Part shown: piece by piece, positions 53,722 to 62,693 of the stretch | Layout of the letters: each line of letters opens with the position of its first letter | Numbering within the stretch: position 1 is the first letter of the stretch | Assembly: GCF_029626025.1 (NCBI RefSeq) | Contig: NZ_JARUBF010000001.1 | Span: 3,596,001 to 3,660,000, forward strand | DNA from: Solwaraspora sp. WMMD406 | GTDB taxonomy: Bacteria; Actinomycetota; Actinomycetes; Mycobacteriales; Micromonosporaceae | Direction: 5' to 3' | DNA length: 64,000 nucleotides | Translations under genes and position numbers: made by a program | Notes under the pieces: generated by a model | Told to the model about the DNA's origin: nothing | What the model saw: only the letters and a program-made list of their open reading frames with translations | Database searches by the model: none

Positions 53722-55428
53722 GTGCTGGTGGCGGTGACGGCGGGACCTGGCGGCGGCGGATCACTGCGCCCGCTGCGGCCCGACGGGCACCCCGCCGGCT
53801 CGGTCGAGCTCGTCGCCGACCTGGCAGCCGCGATCACCAGCTATCCCGATCCCGGTACGGCCGGTCCGCCCCGATGGGTGTGGGCCGCCACCGGCGGGAT
53901 CTACCCCGGCCTGCTACGGGCCGGCGTACGAGTCGACCGCTGCCACGACATCGAGCTGACCGAGGCCCTGCTGCTCGGCCACGCCGGCCGCTGGGGCGAA
54001 CCCCGGTCGCTGGCCGCCGCGTACGCCCGGCTCACCGGCGCGCCGGTACCCGCCGATCCACCCGCCCACGTGGCCACCCCGCCCGGCCACGACCAGCCGG
54101 CGCTCTTCGACGACCTGCCGGCGGTCGCGCCCCGTACCGACCCGCTGCGCACCCTCGCCGAGGTCTACGCCGACCAGCTTCGCCGGATCGCCGAGACCAG
54201 CCACCCCGACCGGTTCCGGCTGCTGGTCGCCGCCGAGTCGGCCGGTGCGCTGGTCGCCGCCGAAATGGGCGCGACCGGGCTGCCCTGGCGGGCCGACCTG
54301 CACGACGCGCTGCTGACCGAGCTGCTCGGCGCGCCGTCGCCGGTCGGCGGACCGCCCCGGCGGCTGGCCGAACTGTCCGCCCGGATCGCCGTCGCGTTCG
54401 GTCTGCGGCACCTGCACGCCGACTCACCAGCCGAGGTGCTGCGGGCCTTCGCCCGCGCCGGCATCAGCGTGCCCAACACCCGGGCCTGGGTGCTGCGCGG
54501 CGTCAACCATCCGGCCGTACCGCTGCTGATCCAATACAAGGAACTGCACCGGATCTGGACCGCGCACGGCTGGGCCTGGCGGGAGGCGTGGGTCCGGGAC
54601 GGCCGCTTCCGACCCGAGTACGTCCCCGCCGGGGTGGTCTCCGGCCGCTGGGCCACCCGGGGCGGCGGCGCCCTGCAGATCCCCAAGGTGATCCGCCGGG
54701 CCGTGGTGGCCGACCCCGGCTGGTGTCTCGTCGTCGCCGACGCCGCCCAGCTGGAGCCACGGGTGCTGGCCGCCATGTCGGGCGACGCGCGGCTGGCCGC
54801 CGCCGGCAGCGCCGGTGACCTGTACGCCGCGCTGGCCCACGACGCGTTCGGCGGCGACCGGGACCGGGCCAAGGTGGCGCTGCTCGGCGCGATGTACGGC
54901 CAGACCGGTGGGGCCGCCGTACCGGCCCTCGCCGTGCTGCGGCGCAACTACCCGGTCGCCTTCGACTACGTTGAGGCGGCCGCCCGTACCGGCGAATCGG
55001 GTGGCCTGGTGCGCTCCTGGCTCGGCCGCACCTGCCCGCCGGCCAGCGTCGGCCCACAGTTCGACCAGGGCGCTGAGCCGGCCTTCGTCGAGACGCCGGA
55101 CGGCCCACCGGCCGCAGGATCCGTCGGCGGGGCCGGCGCGCGGGCCCGTGGCCGGTTCACCCGCAACTTCGTCATCCAGGCGACCGCCGCCGAGTGGGCG
55201 CTGATCCTGCTCGCCACCGCCCGACAAGCCATCACCGGCACCCCGGCCGAGCTCGTCTTCTTCCAGCACGACGAGGTGGTGGTGCACTGTCCGGCGGAGC
55301 AGGCCGAAGAGGTCGCCGCCGGGCTGCGGCAGGCGGCGGAGCGGGCCACCCGGCTGCTGTTCGGCGACACCCCGGTCCGGGTGCCGCTCGACGTCGACAT
55401 CGTCACCTGTTACGGCGACGCGCGGTGA
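53722..55428 (+). CDS. Bifunctional 3'-5' exonuclease/DNA polymerase (family A)
   Basis: A 568-residue PolA-like protein of the actinobacterial bifunctional type. The polymerase motifs are visible: motif A VVADAAQLEPRVLAAMSGD, motif B RDRAKVALLGAMYGQTGG, and motif C FFQHDEVVVH. The N-terminal 200 residues correspond to the exonuclease-like domain, although several classic acidic residues are hard to place and activity is uncertain. It has no 5'-3' exonuclease domain and is much shorter than PolI. It starts at GTG 53722. A role in DNA repair is the family expectation. Confidence 0.85.
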   Translation: MLVAVTAGPGGGGSLRPLRPDGHPAGSVELVADLAAAITSYPDPGTAGPPRWVWAATGGIYPGLLRAGVRVDRCHDIELTEALLLGHAGRWGEPRSLAAAYARLTGAPVPADPPAHVATPPGHDQPALFDDLPAVAPRTDPLRTLAEVYADQLRRIAETSHPDRFRLLVAAESAGALVAAEMGATGLPWRADLHDALLTELLGAPSPVGGPPRRLAELSARIAVAFGLRHLHADSPAEVLRAFARAGISVPNTRAWVLRGVNHPAVPLLIQYKELHRIWTAHGWAWREAWVRDGRFRPEYVPAGVVSGRWATRGGGALQIPKVIRRAVVADPGWCLVVADAAQLEPRVLAAMSGDARLAAAGSAGDLYAALAHDAFGGDRDRAKVALLGAMYGQTGGAAVPALAVLRRNYPVAFDYVEAAARTGESGGLVRSWLGRTCPPASVGPQFDQGAEPAFVETPDGPPAAGSVGGAGARARGRFTRNFVIQATAAEWALILLATARQAITGTPAELVFFQHDEVVVHCPAEQAEEVAAGLRQAAERATRLLFGDTPVRVPLDVDIVTCYGDAR

Positions 55429-55555
55429 GGCCGAGCGCGCCCGGCGACACCTGTTCGGCGCTTGATCGTTGGGATCGTTGTGCGTTCCATCGAGTCGGCG
55501 GCGGGCGTGCCGTCTCCGGTCGGTGCGACATGACCGGTCGAGCAGCGTGGCGGGG

Positions 55556-56176
55556 GTGGCTCAGCTGAGTCGGATCGCGGGGATGATCATTGCCGCTGGT
55601 GGTGGTCGTCGAATCGGTGGGCCGGAGGCCCTGCTGTATCGCGGCGACCAGCTGCTGGTCGAGCGGGCGCTGCGCATCGTCCGGGAAACCGGCTGCGATC
55701 CGGTGGTGGTGGTCCTCGGGGCCGCCGCCGACCAGGTCCGCGAGGAGGCTGACCTGAGCGGCGCCACCGTTGTGGTGAACCGGGCCTGGGGCACCGGGCT
55801 CGGTTCGTCGCTGCGGGTCGGCCTCGACGCGTTGAAGGACGCCGACGTCGAAGCGGTCGTGGTGTTCCCGGTCAACATGCCGGGGATCACCGCCGACGCG
55901 TTGCGCCGGGTGGCCGCGCTGCCGTACCCGGAGGTGCTGGTCTGCGCCACCTACGCCGGGCTGCGCAGCTACCCGATGGTGTTCGGACGCCGACACTGGT
56001 CGGCGATCGCGACGCTGGCCAACGCCGACGGCGGTGCCCGACCGTACCTGCTCGCCCACAAGGGCGAGGTGGTCGACATCGCCTGCGACGGGATCGCCGT
56101 CGGCGGTGCGGTGGACACTCCCGAGTCGGTGGTGGCCTGGGGGCTCGCCGTACCGGTGCAGCGCACGCCTGCCTGA
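55556..56176 (+). CDS. MobA-like nucleotidyltransferase
   Basis: A 206-residue NTP-transferase-fold protein. IAGMIIAAGGGRRIGGPEALL is the nucleotide-binding loop (L.AGG.S.RMG.pK type, with the usual Lys replaced), and VVVFPVNMPGIT replaces the common D.P segment. It resembles MocA-type molybdenum cofactor cytidylyltransferases, but loss of the Lys and of the Asp in D-x-P makes catalysis doubtful. I chose GTG 55556, close to the domain start. It is a single gene. Confidence 0.7.
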   Translation: MAQLSRIAGMIIAAGGGRRIGGPEALLYRGDQLLVERALRIVRETGCDPVVVVLGAAADQVREEADLSGATVVVNRAWGTGLGSSLRVGLDALKDADVEAVVVFPVNMPGITADALRRVAALPYPEVLVCATYAGLRSYPMVFGRRHWSAIATLANADGGARPYLLAHKGEVVDIACDGIAVGGAVDTPESVVAWGLAVPVQRTPA

Positions 56177-56214
56177 TCGGCGGCTCAGCCGAACCTGTCC
56201 AGCTGACCGGCGGC

Positions 56215-57021
56215 TCAGCCGCCGGTGAAGTGTCGGTACAGCGTCGGCATCAGCAGCCCGACGATGGCCAGCACCGAGACGACGGTGAACACGCCGCGCA
56301 GCACGACGACCTCGAAGGTGCTGCCCGCCGTGAGGGAATACTTGTTCGGTGGCCCGATCATCTTCCACATCCGCCGGCCGATCGGGATCGGCCACAGGAT
56401 CGGCACCCCGGCCTTGGTGACCAGGTCGCCGAGTATGTGTACGAAACAACCGACCCCGACCGCCAGACCGAGCATCGGGTAACCCCTGCCGCCGGGCAGG
56501 TGCAGGTAGGTGAACCAGGCGGCGGCGAGCGCGACCAGGGTCACGATCACCCAGCCGGCGCGTTTGGCCCATTCGTCGAACAGTCCACGCAGGGCGAGGC
56601 CGATCATGAAGAACAGGATGCCGATGACGGCCCACTTGCCGTACGCGGTGCACAGTGCCGTGGTGCCCCAGCCGACCAGCACGGTGAACGGGATGGTGTG
56701 GGTGAGGGTCCGGTGTCCGTTGTTGCGATGTGGATCCTTGCTGAGCTTCGTCGCGTGGTAGACGCCCAGGGAGACCTTCTCGATCACCTCCGCGACGAAC
56801 AAGGACACCACCCCGAAGGTACGGGCGACGGTGGCACCGCCCTGATTGCGGGTGACCTTGCCGGAGAGGTCCAGATCGGGGAAGAGCGCCCCGCCGGCGC
56901 AGACGGCGGTGCCCACCGCGATCGCCAGTGGCGACTGTTCGTAGCCGGCGAACTGGTCGAGCGCCCAACAGCCGGCCAGCCAGACGGAGGCACCGGACAG
57001 GGCATGGGACGGACCCATCAT
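56215..57021 (-). CDS. YdjM-type (DUF457) membrane-bound putative metal-dependent hydrolase
   Basis: A 268-residue integral membrane protein. MMGPSHALSGASVWLAG at the N-terminus, ALFPDLDLSGKVTRNQGG, HRTLTHTIPF and HILGDLVTKAGVPILWPI are the conserved His/Asp motifs of the YdjM/DUF457 family, which resembles phospholipase C-type zinc hydrolases. There are several membrane segments. It starts at ATG 57021 with GGAGGAAG upstream. The cellular role is unknown. Confidence 0.88.
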   Translation of the reverse strand: MMGPSHALSGASVWLAGCWALDQFAGYEQSPLAIAVGTAVCAGGALFPDLDLSGKVTRNQGGATVARTFGVVSLFVAEVIEKVSLGVYHATKLSKDPHRNNGHRTLTHTIPFTVLVGWGTTALCTAYGKWAVIGILFFMIGLALRGLFDEWAKRAGWVIVTLVALAAAWFTYLHLPGGRGYPMLGLAVGVGCFVHILGDLVTKAGVPILWPIPIGRRMWKMIGPPNKYSLTAGSTFEVVVLRGVFTVVSVLAIVGLLMPTLYRHFTGG

Positions 57022-57185
57022 GGTTGAGCTTCCTCCAAGGTCATCTTCGCAGCGGAGGTCACTCTGTCAGACGCGCACCGGTCGGACAATCACCGCACCC
57101 ACCACTATGGCCGTGGAGCGTGTCGCGACGATCGGCCACAGCTCGCCACCCGATGCCCATAGTAGACACAAGCGGACCGGACCGC

Positions 57186-57953
57186 TCAGATCACCCGGGT
57201 GACGTTTTCCGTGTCGACGCGGGCGTCGAGTCGGTCCGGGTTGAGGTTGACGCACAGCACCACCGACGCGCCGACCGCGAGTGGCGCGAGCAGCCAGTAC
57301 AGCGGATGCTCGTGCTGGCCGGCGTCGACGAGCACCCGGTCGCCGGTGGTGATGTCCTGCTGTGCGGCGATCTCCACCGCCAACGATTCCCACTCGGCGT
57401 AACTGGTGCCGTCGACGCTCGCCGGGTCACCGGGGCGCACCAGCGTGTAGGCCGGGGCCCGGCCGACGTACCGACCGGCCTCGGTCAGGAAGGCACCGTA
57501 GCCGTCCGGCGGGTCGCCACCCGGCGTGGCCTTCGCTCCGACGTCGAGCACGAAACGGTGCCGCGCGGCGGGCACCTCCTCCAGCCAGTCGTCGACCCGG
57601 CCGCGCGCGGCGAACACCACGTCCAGCGGCTCGTCGGCCCCGGGTTCGAGCACCGGCAGCCCGGCGGTCGCGGACAGCCGGATCGACACCGAGACACCGA
57701 TCGACCAGGTGCCCAGGAGCACGGCCGCGCTCTGCCAGTGCGGTGGCAGCAGCACGGCGGCCCGGTCACCGGCGGCCAACCCGCAGCCGTCGCCCAGCAA
57801 CGCGGCGGTCCGCGCCGCCCAGGCGCCGAGCGCGGTCGCCGACAGCTCGGTCCGTTCGCCGGTCGCGTCGTCGTAGTAGGTCAGCAGCGGTGGGCCCGAA
57901 CCATTGCCGACGGTGCCCGTACCGGGCCGGCTGGTGACGGCTGACGCGTCCAT
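57186..57953 (-). CDS. TIGR03089-family protein (truncated acyl-CoA synthetase-like)
   Basis: A 255-residue protein resembling only the N-terminal portion of AMP-binding enzymes: GERTELSATALGAWAARTAALL and AAGDRAAVLLPPHWQSAAVLLGTWSIG. The phosphate-binding loop and the adenylation core are absent, so it should not activate acids. This short form is known from actinobacterial genomes as TIGR03089. I chose ATG 57953, preceded by GAAGGAG. Confidence 0.8.
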   Translation of the reverse strand: MDASAVTSRPGTGTVGNGSGPPLLTYYDDATGERTELSATALGAWAARTAALLGDGCGLAAGDRAAVLLPPHWQSAAVLLGTWSIGVSVSIRLSATAGLPVLEPGADEPLDVVFAARGRVDDWLEEVPAARHRFVLDVGAKATPGGDPPDGYGAFLTEAGRYVGRAPAYTLVRPGDPASVDGTSYAEWESLAVEIAAQQDITTGDRVLVDAGQHEHPLYWLLAPLAVGASVVLCVNLNPDRLDARVDTENVTRVI

Positions 57954-58003
57954 CGAGACTCCTTCGGCCACGGACGGTGTGACGGGCGGGACCGCCTGCG
58001 ACC

Positions 58004-58927
58004 CTACCGGTTCGGGGCGCTGGGAACCCGTAACCGGGTCGCCACGTCGCGCAGTCGCGGCCAGGTCGGTGCCGGAGGACGGTCCCGGGCACGACGACGG
58101 TCGCAGATCCGACTCAGCAACCGGTCCACCTCGGCCGCGTCCAGTCGGCGACGAGGATCGCGGCGCAACGGGCCGGCCAGGACCGGGCGCAGCGGCCCGG
58201 CCCGCGGCGCCGGATCGGGCGGTACGGTGGCCAACGCGGTCAACGTCGCCATCGGCGTCGACCGGGCGTACGGTGAACGACCCTGCACGGCGGCGTACAG
58301 CGTCGCGCCGAGCGACCACAAGTCGGCGGCCACGCTGGACACACCGTCGCGGGCCCGTTCCGGGGCCATGTACTGCGGTGATCCCACCACGGCTCCGGTG
58401 ACGGTGATCGACCCGTCGCCGTCGAGGGTGGCGAGTCCGAAATCGGTCAACACCACCCGGCCGTGCTCGCCGATCAGGACGTTGTGCGGCTTGACGTCGC
58501 GGTGCAGCACACCGGCGCGGTGGGCGGCGCGCAGGGCGGCGAGCACCTGCCGGCCGATCTCGGCGACCCGGACCGGTGCCAGCGGCCCCTCGTCGGCGAC
58601 GACCTGGTGCAACGATCGGGAACGGACGTGCTCCATGACGATCAGCGGCGAGTCGTCGACGTGCCGTACGTCGTAGATCCGGACCACGTTCGGATGGTTG
58701 AGCCGGGCGGCGCTGCGAGCCTCGCGCAGTGTACGGTGCCGCAGTTCGGTGCGTTCGGTGTCGGTCATCCAGCCCGGCGGGAGGACCTCCTTGACGGCGA
58801 CCTCACGCCCCAGGACCTCGTCGCGGGCCAGCCAGACCCGTCCCATGCCGCCGCTGCCGACCGGCCGGAGCAGTTGGTACCGGTCGGCGATCAGATCCGG
58901 TCGCACGATCCGGTCTCCCATCGTCAT
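58004..58927 (-). CDS. Soluble Ser/Thr protein kinase
   Basis: A roughly 307-residue kinase of the PknB type. The glycine loop is GSGGMGRVWLARD, the ATP-anchoring Lys is in VAVKEV, the catalytic loop is HRDVKPHN, the Mg loop is DFGLA, and the substrate segment is GSPQYMAPE. There is no transmembrane helix and no PASTA or other sensor domain, only a short basic tail. The frame is open to GTG 58942; I take ATG 58927. The upstream gap (58928-59105) holds no gene I can support. Confidence 0.87.
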   Translation of the reverse strand: MTMGDRIVRPDLIADRYQLLRPVGSGGMGRVWLARDEVLGREVAVKEVLPPGWMTDTERTELRHRTLREARSAARLNHPNVVRIYDVRHVDDSPLIVMEHVRSRSLHQVVADEGPLAPVRVAEIGRQVLAALRAAHRAGVLHRDVKPHNVLIGEHGRVVLTDFGLATLDGDGSITVTGAVVGSPQYMAPERARDGVSSVAADLWSLGATLYAAVQGRSPYARSTPMATLTALATVPPDPAPRAGPLRPVLAGPLRRDPRRRLDAAEVDRLLSRICDRRRARDRPPAPTWPRLRDVATRLRVPSAPNR

Positions 58928-59105
58928 GTCCCGATCGCACACGGTAATCGCTGGTGTGACGACGACACATCAGCTGGAAACCCGGCGAACCTCCACCGTT
59001 CAGCTGTCCCGCGTCCACCAACAGCCGAACGACAGCGCCCGGACGCCGACGGGGGTGCCCCACGGCGCGCGATGCGCGCGGGACACCCCCGGTCGGTTCG
59101 GTCGG

Positions 59106-60434
59106 TCAGGAAGCGCTGCCGACGGCGAGCAGGTTGCCGTCCGGTACGACGATCTTGTGCGCGCCGCCGGCGAGCTGGGCCGCCGCCCGGCGCGTGTTGA
59201 AGCTCGGCGCCTCCCGTACCGCCGTCGCGTAGGCCGCCGCCGTCTGGGCGGCGATCGTCGACCAGCCGTACCGTCGGATCACCTGCTGGCGGGCCGCGCG
59301 CGCCACCCGCCGCGCGAACACCTCGTCGACCAGCAGCGCGTGCACCGCCTCGGCCAACCCGTGCGAATCCTGCGGCTGGAACCGCATGCCGGTCACACCG
59401 GGCTCGACGATCTCGGCCAGGCCGCCGGTCGCCGACACCGCCAACGGCGCTCCCGCCGCCGCCGCTTCGAGAGCCACCATGCCGAACGGCTCGTACAGGC
59501 TCGGCACCACGGTCGCGTCGGTGGCCCCCAGCACCGCCGGGAGCTGCGCCTCGGTCATGAACCCGGCGAAGTTGATCAGGTCGGCGACGCCGAGCCGCTC
59601 GGCCTGTGCCTGCAGCTCACCCCGGTACGGCCCGTCCCCGGCGATGATCACCCGCAACCCGGCGTGCCGCTGGCGCAGCCACGGCAGGGCGGCGATCAGG
59701 TGCTGCACGCCCTTCTCGTAGACCAGCCGGCCGGCGAAGCCGATCAGCGGACCGTCCGCCGCGTACTTCTCCCGTGCCGCCGCGACCGCCCGCGCCGAGG
59801 AGCGCCACACCCGGTCGTTCACCCCGTTGGCGATCACGTCCACCCGGGCCGCCGGCAATTCCAGTAGCTGGCTGACCTCCCACCGCATGTACTCCGAGCA
59901 GGTGATCACCCGACACGACTCGTGGCCGAGCCAGTGCTCGATGGAGTGGATGGACTTGTTCATCTCGTTGGGCAGCCAGCCCTGGTGGCGGCCGGCTTCG
60001 GTGGCGTGGATGGTGGCGACGAGGGGGATGTCGAGGTGTTCCTTGAGGGTGATGGCGGTGTGGGTGACGAGCCAGTCGTGGGCGTGGATGACGTCGTATT
60101 CGGCGGACTGGGTGGCGCGTAGGGCGGCGCGGGTGAGGGTGTGGTTGAAGGCCATGGTCCAGGCGAGGAGGCTGGGGGTGGCCAGGGGGAACAGGGGTGG
60201 GTCTTCGGCGGCGCGGATGATGCGTACGCCGTCGGCGTATTCCTCGAGGGGTGCGCCGGGGGCGTGGCGGGTGACGACGGTGACCTCGTGGCCGGCGTTG
60301 GCCAGGGCGACGGACAGGGCGTGCACGTGCCGGCCCAGCCCACCCACCACCACCGGCGGGTATTCCCAGGACAACATCAACACCCGCTGCGCCCGTGGTG
60401 CGCGGATGTCGATCACGTCGGCGGTTGGTGACAT
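59106..60434 (-). CDS. Glycosyltransferase family 4, glycogen-synthase-like
   Basis: A 442-residue GT-B fold enzyme. MLSWEYPPVVVGGLGRHVHAL is the donor-domain glycine loop used by glycogen/alpha-glucan synthases; GFAGRLVYEKGVQHLIAALP and EPFGMVALEAAAAGAPL (the E-x7-E motif) mark the C-terminal domain. I chose ATG 60434, preceded by GAGGGG. It is downstream of a debranching enzyme in the same direction, so alpha-glucan synthesis is likely. A stretch of about 330 bases (59985-60315) uses almost only C in third position, unlike the rest of the gene. Confidence 0.85.
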   Translation of the reverse strand: MSPTADVIDIRAPRAQRVLMLSWEYPPVVVGGLGRHVHALSVALANAGHEVTVVTRHAPGAPLEEYADGVRIIRAAEDPPLFPLATPSLLAWTMAFNHTLTRAALRATQSAEYDVIHAHDWLVTHTAITLKEHLDIPLVATIHATEAGRHQGWLPNEMNKSIHSIEHWLGHESCRVITCSEYMRWEVSQLLELPAARVDVIANGVNDRVWRSSARAVAAAREKYAADGPLIGFAGRLVYEKGVQHLIAALPWLRQRHAGLRVIIAGDGPYRGELQAQAERLGVADLINFAGFMTEAQLPAVLGATDATVVPSLYEPFGMVALEAAAAGAPLAVSATGGLAEIVEPGVTGMRFQPQDSHGLAEAVHALLVDEVFARRVARAARQQVIRRYGWSTIAAQTAAAYATAVREAPSFNTRRAAAQLAGGAHKIVVPDGNLLAVGSAS

Positions 60435-60585
60435 CGACAGACCCCCCTCAAAATGTTCTGCGCCTGGGCATGCGCGATCAGACACCATTAGCGGGTGCTG
60501 ACGCGTCGTTGGGTTGCGGCCAATACTGCCCGCAAAGGGATAACCAGGGAAGACGTTCGCGTTGCGCTGGTGTAACGAGCACGGA

Positions 60586-62517
60586 TCAGACTTGTCGGAC
60601 CCGTAGTAGTTCGGCCATCGACCACGCCTGGAACGGACAGCCGGTCGCCCCGTGCGGCGGATCTCCGTCAGCCGTTTCGCTGACCGAACCCAGGCCGTAC
60701 TCGCCCAGGTGCGCGGTCAACCCGGCGAAGACGTCCGCCACCTCCAGCCCGGCCCGGCGGGCCGCCGACACGTACGGGCCGACCAGCCACGGCCACACCG
60801 TGCCCTGGTGATAGGCGCCGTCGCGCTTGGCCGGCCCGCCCCGGTGCCGGCCGAGGTAGCCGGCCGAGTCCGCAGCCAGGCTGCGCAGCCCGAGCGGCGT
60901 CAGCAGCGCCTGACCAATCGCCCGGATCGTCGCCGGCTCCGGCTTCAACGGGGCGTACGGCAGCGACCAGGCGAGCAGCTGGTTGGGGCGCAACGCGTCG
61001 TCGTCGGCGTGCGGATCGCCGCCGAGCGGATACTGCGCCGGAGCGTCCAACACGTCGTAGAGCCACCCGGACGGGGCCGGATAGCGGGTCCGGAACGACT
61101 CGTACGCCTGTGGGTAGGTCGTCGCGGCCGGCCCGGAATCGGCGTCGACCAGCGAGGCCAACTCGTTCACCGCCGCCAACCCGTTGACCCACAACGCGTT
61201 GACCTCCACCGGCTTGCCCTCCCGGGCGGTGATCGGCACCCCGTACACGCGAGCGTCCATCCAGGTCAGTGCCTCACCGCTGGCGCCGGCGGTGAGTAGC
61301 CCGTCGGCCGGATCGACCTGGATGCCGTAGCGGGTACCCCGTAGATGCGCCGCGATCACCTCCCGCAGCGCCGGTAGCAACTCGGCGGCCAGGTCGATGT
61401 CGCTGGTCGCGGCGACGTGCCGGTCCACCGCGTGCAGGAACCACAGGGTGCCGTCGACGGTGTTGTACTCGACGTGGCCGGTGTCGGCGGTGTTGGCCAG
61501 CATGCCCTCGGACAGCGTCGCCGCGTAGCCGCGCAGCAGCTCCCGGCCCTCGTCGGACCGTCCGGTGGCCAGGAACAGCCCTTCGTAGGAGATCATCGTG
61601 TCCCGCGACCAGCTGCCGAACCACGGATAGCCGGCGACGACGTCCGGGCCGGTCGACGTGCGCACCACGAACGTGTCGGCGGCCAGCGCCAGCGTGGCGT
61701 CCACCTCGTCGGCCGGCTTGGCGGCGGCCACCACCGTCTGGTTGCGTTTGCGGGCGGCGTCGACGATTGCCGATGCCGGCTCCGGCCGCTGCTCCAGGTG
61801 CTCCGCCCAGGCGGTCACCTCGGCCACCGCGCCGGGGCCGTCCAGCACGGCGGTGAAGCTGCCCGCGTACCACAGGTCCTCCTCCGGACGCAGCCCCCGG
61901 GCCGCCTCCTCCCGGTGGTAGACCCCGTCCCACCAGGTGCCGGCCGGCACCCAGTCCGGGCCGCTGATCCGGTACGCGCCCTCGATCACCACGCCCCCGT
62001 CGACGTTCTCCATCCGGGGTGGGGGAGCGTCGGCGTACCGCTCACCGTGCGCGTCCCGCCACGTGGTCACCGCAGCCAGGGTCAACGTCACCGGGCCGCC
62101 GCTGACCAGCCGGTGGGTGACCGCCACGCACGGGCTGCCGTGGCGCATGGCGATCTCGCGTTCGATCACGATGTCGCCGATGCGCCACCGCCAGCGCGGC
62201 ACGCCGTCGGTCAGGTCGAAGCGTTCCAGCAGGTTGTAGCCAGGTGGGTCCACCGCGCCGGAGGACCACTCGTGCACGCCGAGGCGGATCTGCGCCCCAG
62301 TGGGCAACGTCACCGCCGGGTCCAGGCTGACCAGCCCGACCCGCCGGACCGCCGGGGTGGCTCCGGCGACCACCAGCAGGCCGTGGTAACGGCGGGTCCG
62401 CAGGCCGCTGACGGTCCCCATCGCGTAGCCGCCACGACCATCCGTGACCAGCCATTCCCGGCTGGCTCCGGCGGTGAGGTCGGCGCAGAGCTGCGGTCCG
62501 AAGGTGATACCGGGCAA
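60586..62517 (-). CDS. Glycogen debranching enzyme (amylo-alpha-1,6-glucosidase type)
   Basis: A 643-residue protein with the GDE layout. The N-terminal domain is SREWLVTDGRGGYAMGTVSG-TRRYHGLLV. The C-terminal (alpha/alpha)6 barrel includes GYPWFGSWSRDTMISYEGL, where Asp is a likely catalytic acid, and NTVDGTLWFLHAV. It would remove alpha-1,6 branches from glycogen-like glucan. It is the first gene of a leftward operon with the GT4 gene (151-base gap) and is divergent from the GH63-like gene at 62694. Confidence 0.88.
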   Translation of the reverse strand: MPGITFGPQLCADLTAGASREWLVTDGRGGYAMGTVSGLRTRRYHGLLVVAGATPAVRRVGLVSLDPAVTLPTGAQIRLGVHEWSSGAVDPPGYNLLERFDLTDGVPRWRWRIGDIVIEREIAMRHGSPCVAVTHRLVSGGPVTLTLAAVTTWRDAHGERYADAPPPRMENVDGGVVIEGAYRISGPDWVPAGTWWDGVYHREEAARGLRPEEDLWYAGSFTAVLDGPGAVAEVTAWAEHLEQRPEPASAIVDAARKRNQTVVAAAKPADEVDATLALAADTFVVRTSTGPDVVAGYPWFGSWSRDTMISYEGLFLATGRSDEGRELLRGYAATLSEGMLANTADTGHVEYNTVDGTLWFLHAVDRHVAATSDIDLAAELLPALREVIAAHLRGTRYGIQVDPADGLLTAGASGEALTWMDARVYGVPITAREGKPVEVNALWVNGLAAVNELASLVDADSGPAATTYPQAYESFRTRYPAPSGWLYDVLDAPAQYPLGGDPHADDDALRPNQLLAWSLPYAPLKPEPATIRAIGQALLTPLGLRSLAADSAGYLGRHRGGPAKRDGAYHQGTVWPWLVGPYVSAARRAGLEVADVFAGLTAHLGEYGLGSVSETADGDPPHGATGCPFQAWSMAELLRVRQV

Positions 62518-62693
62518 CGTTCCTCCATTGCTGATGAGCCGACGAGCGAGTGCGGGCGGAGCGGGGTGCCGGTGGGGCGACGAGCGGGTTCTACCGGAGC
62601 GAGGTGCGGGCGGAGCGGGGTGCGGGGCCGGGGGGACCGACGAGGTGGCGATCCGACAAGTGCCGGAAACACGTCCCAGGGAGAATGTCCGTC

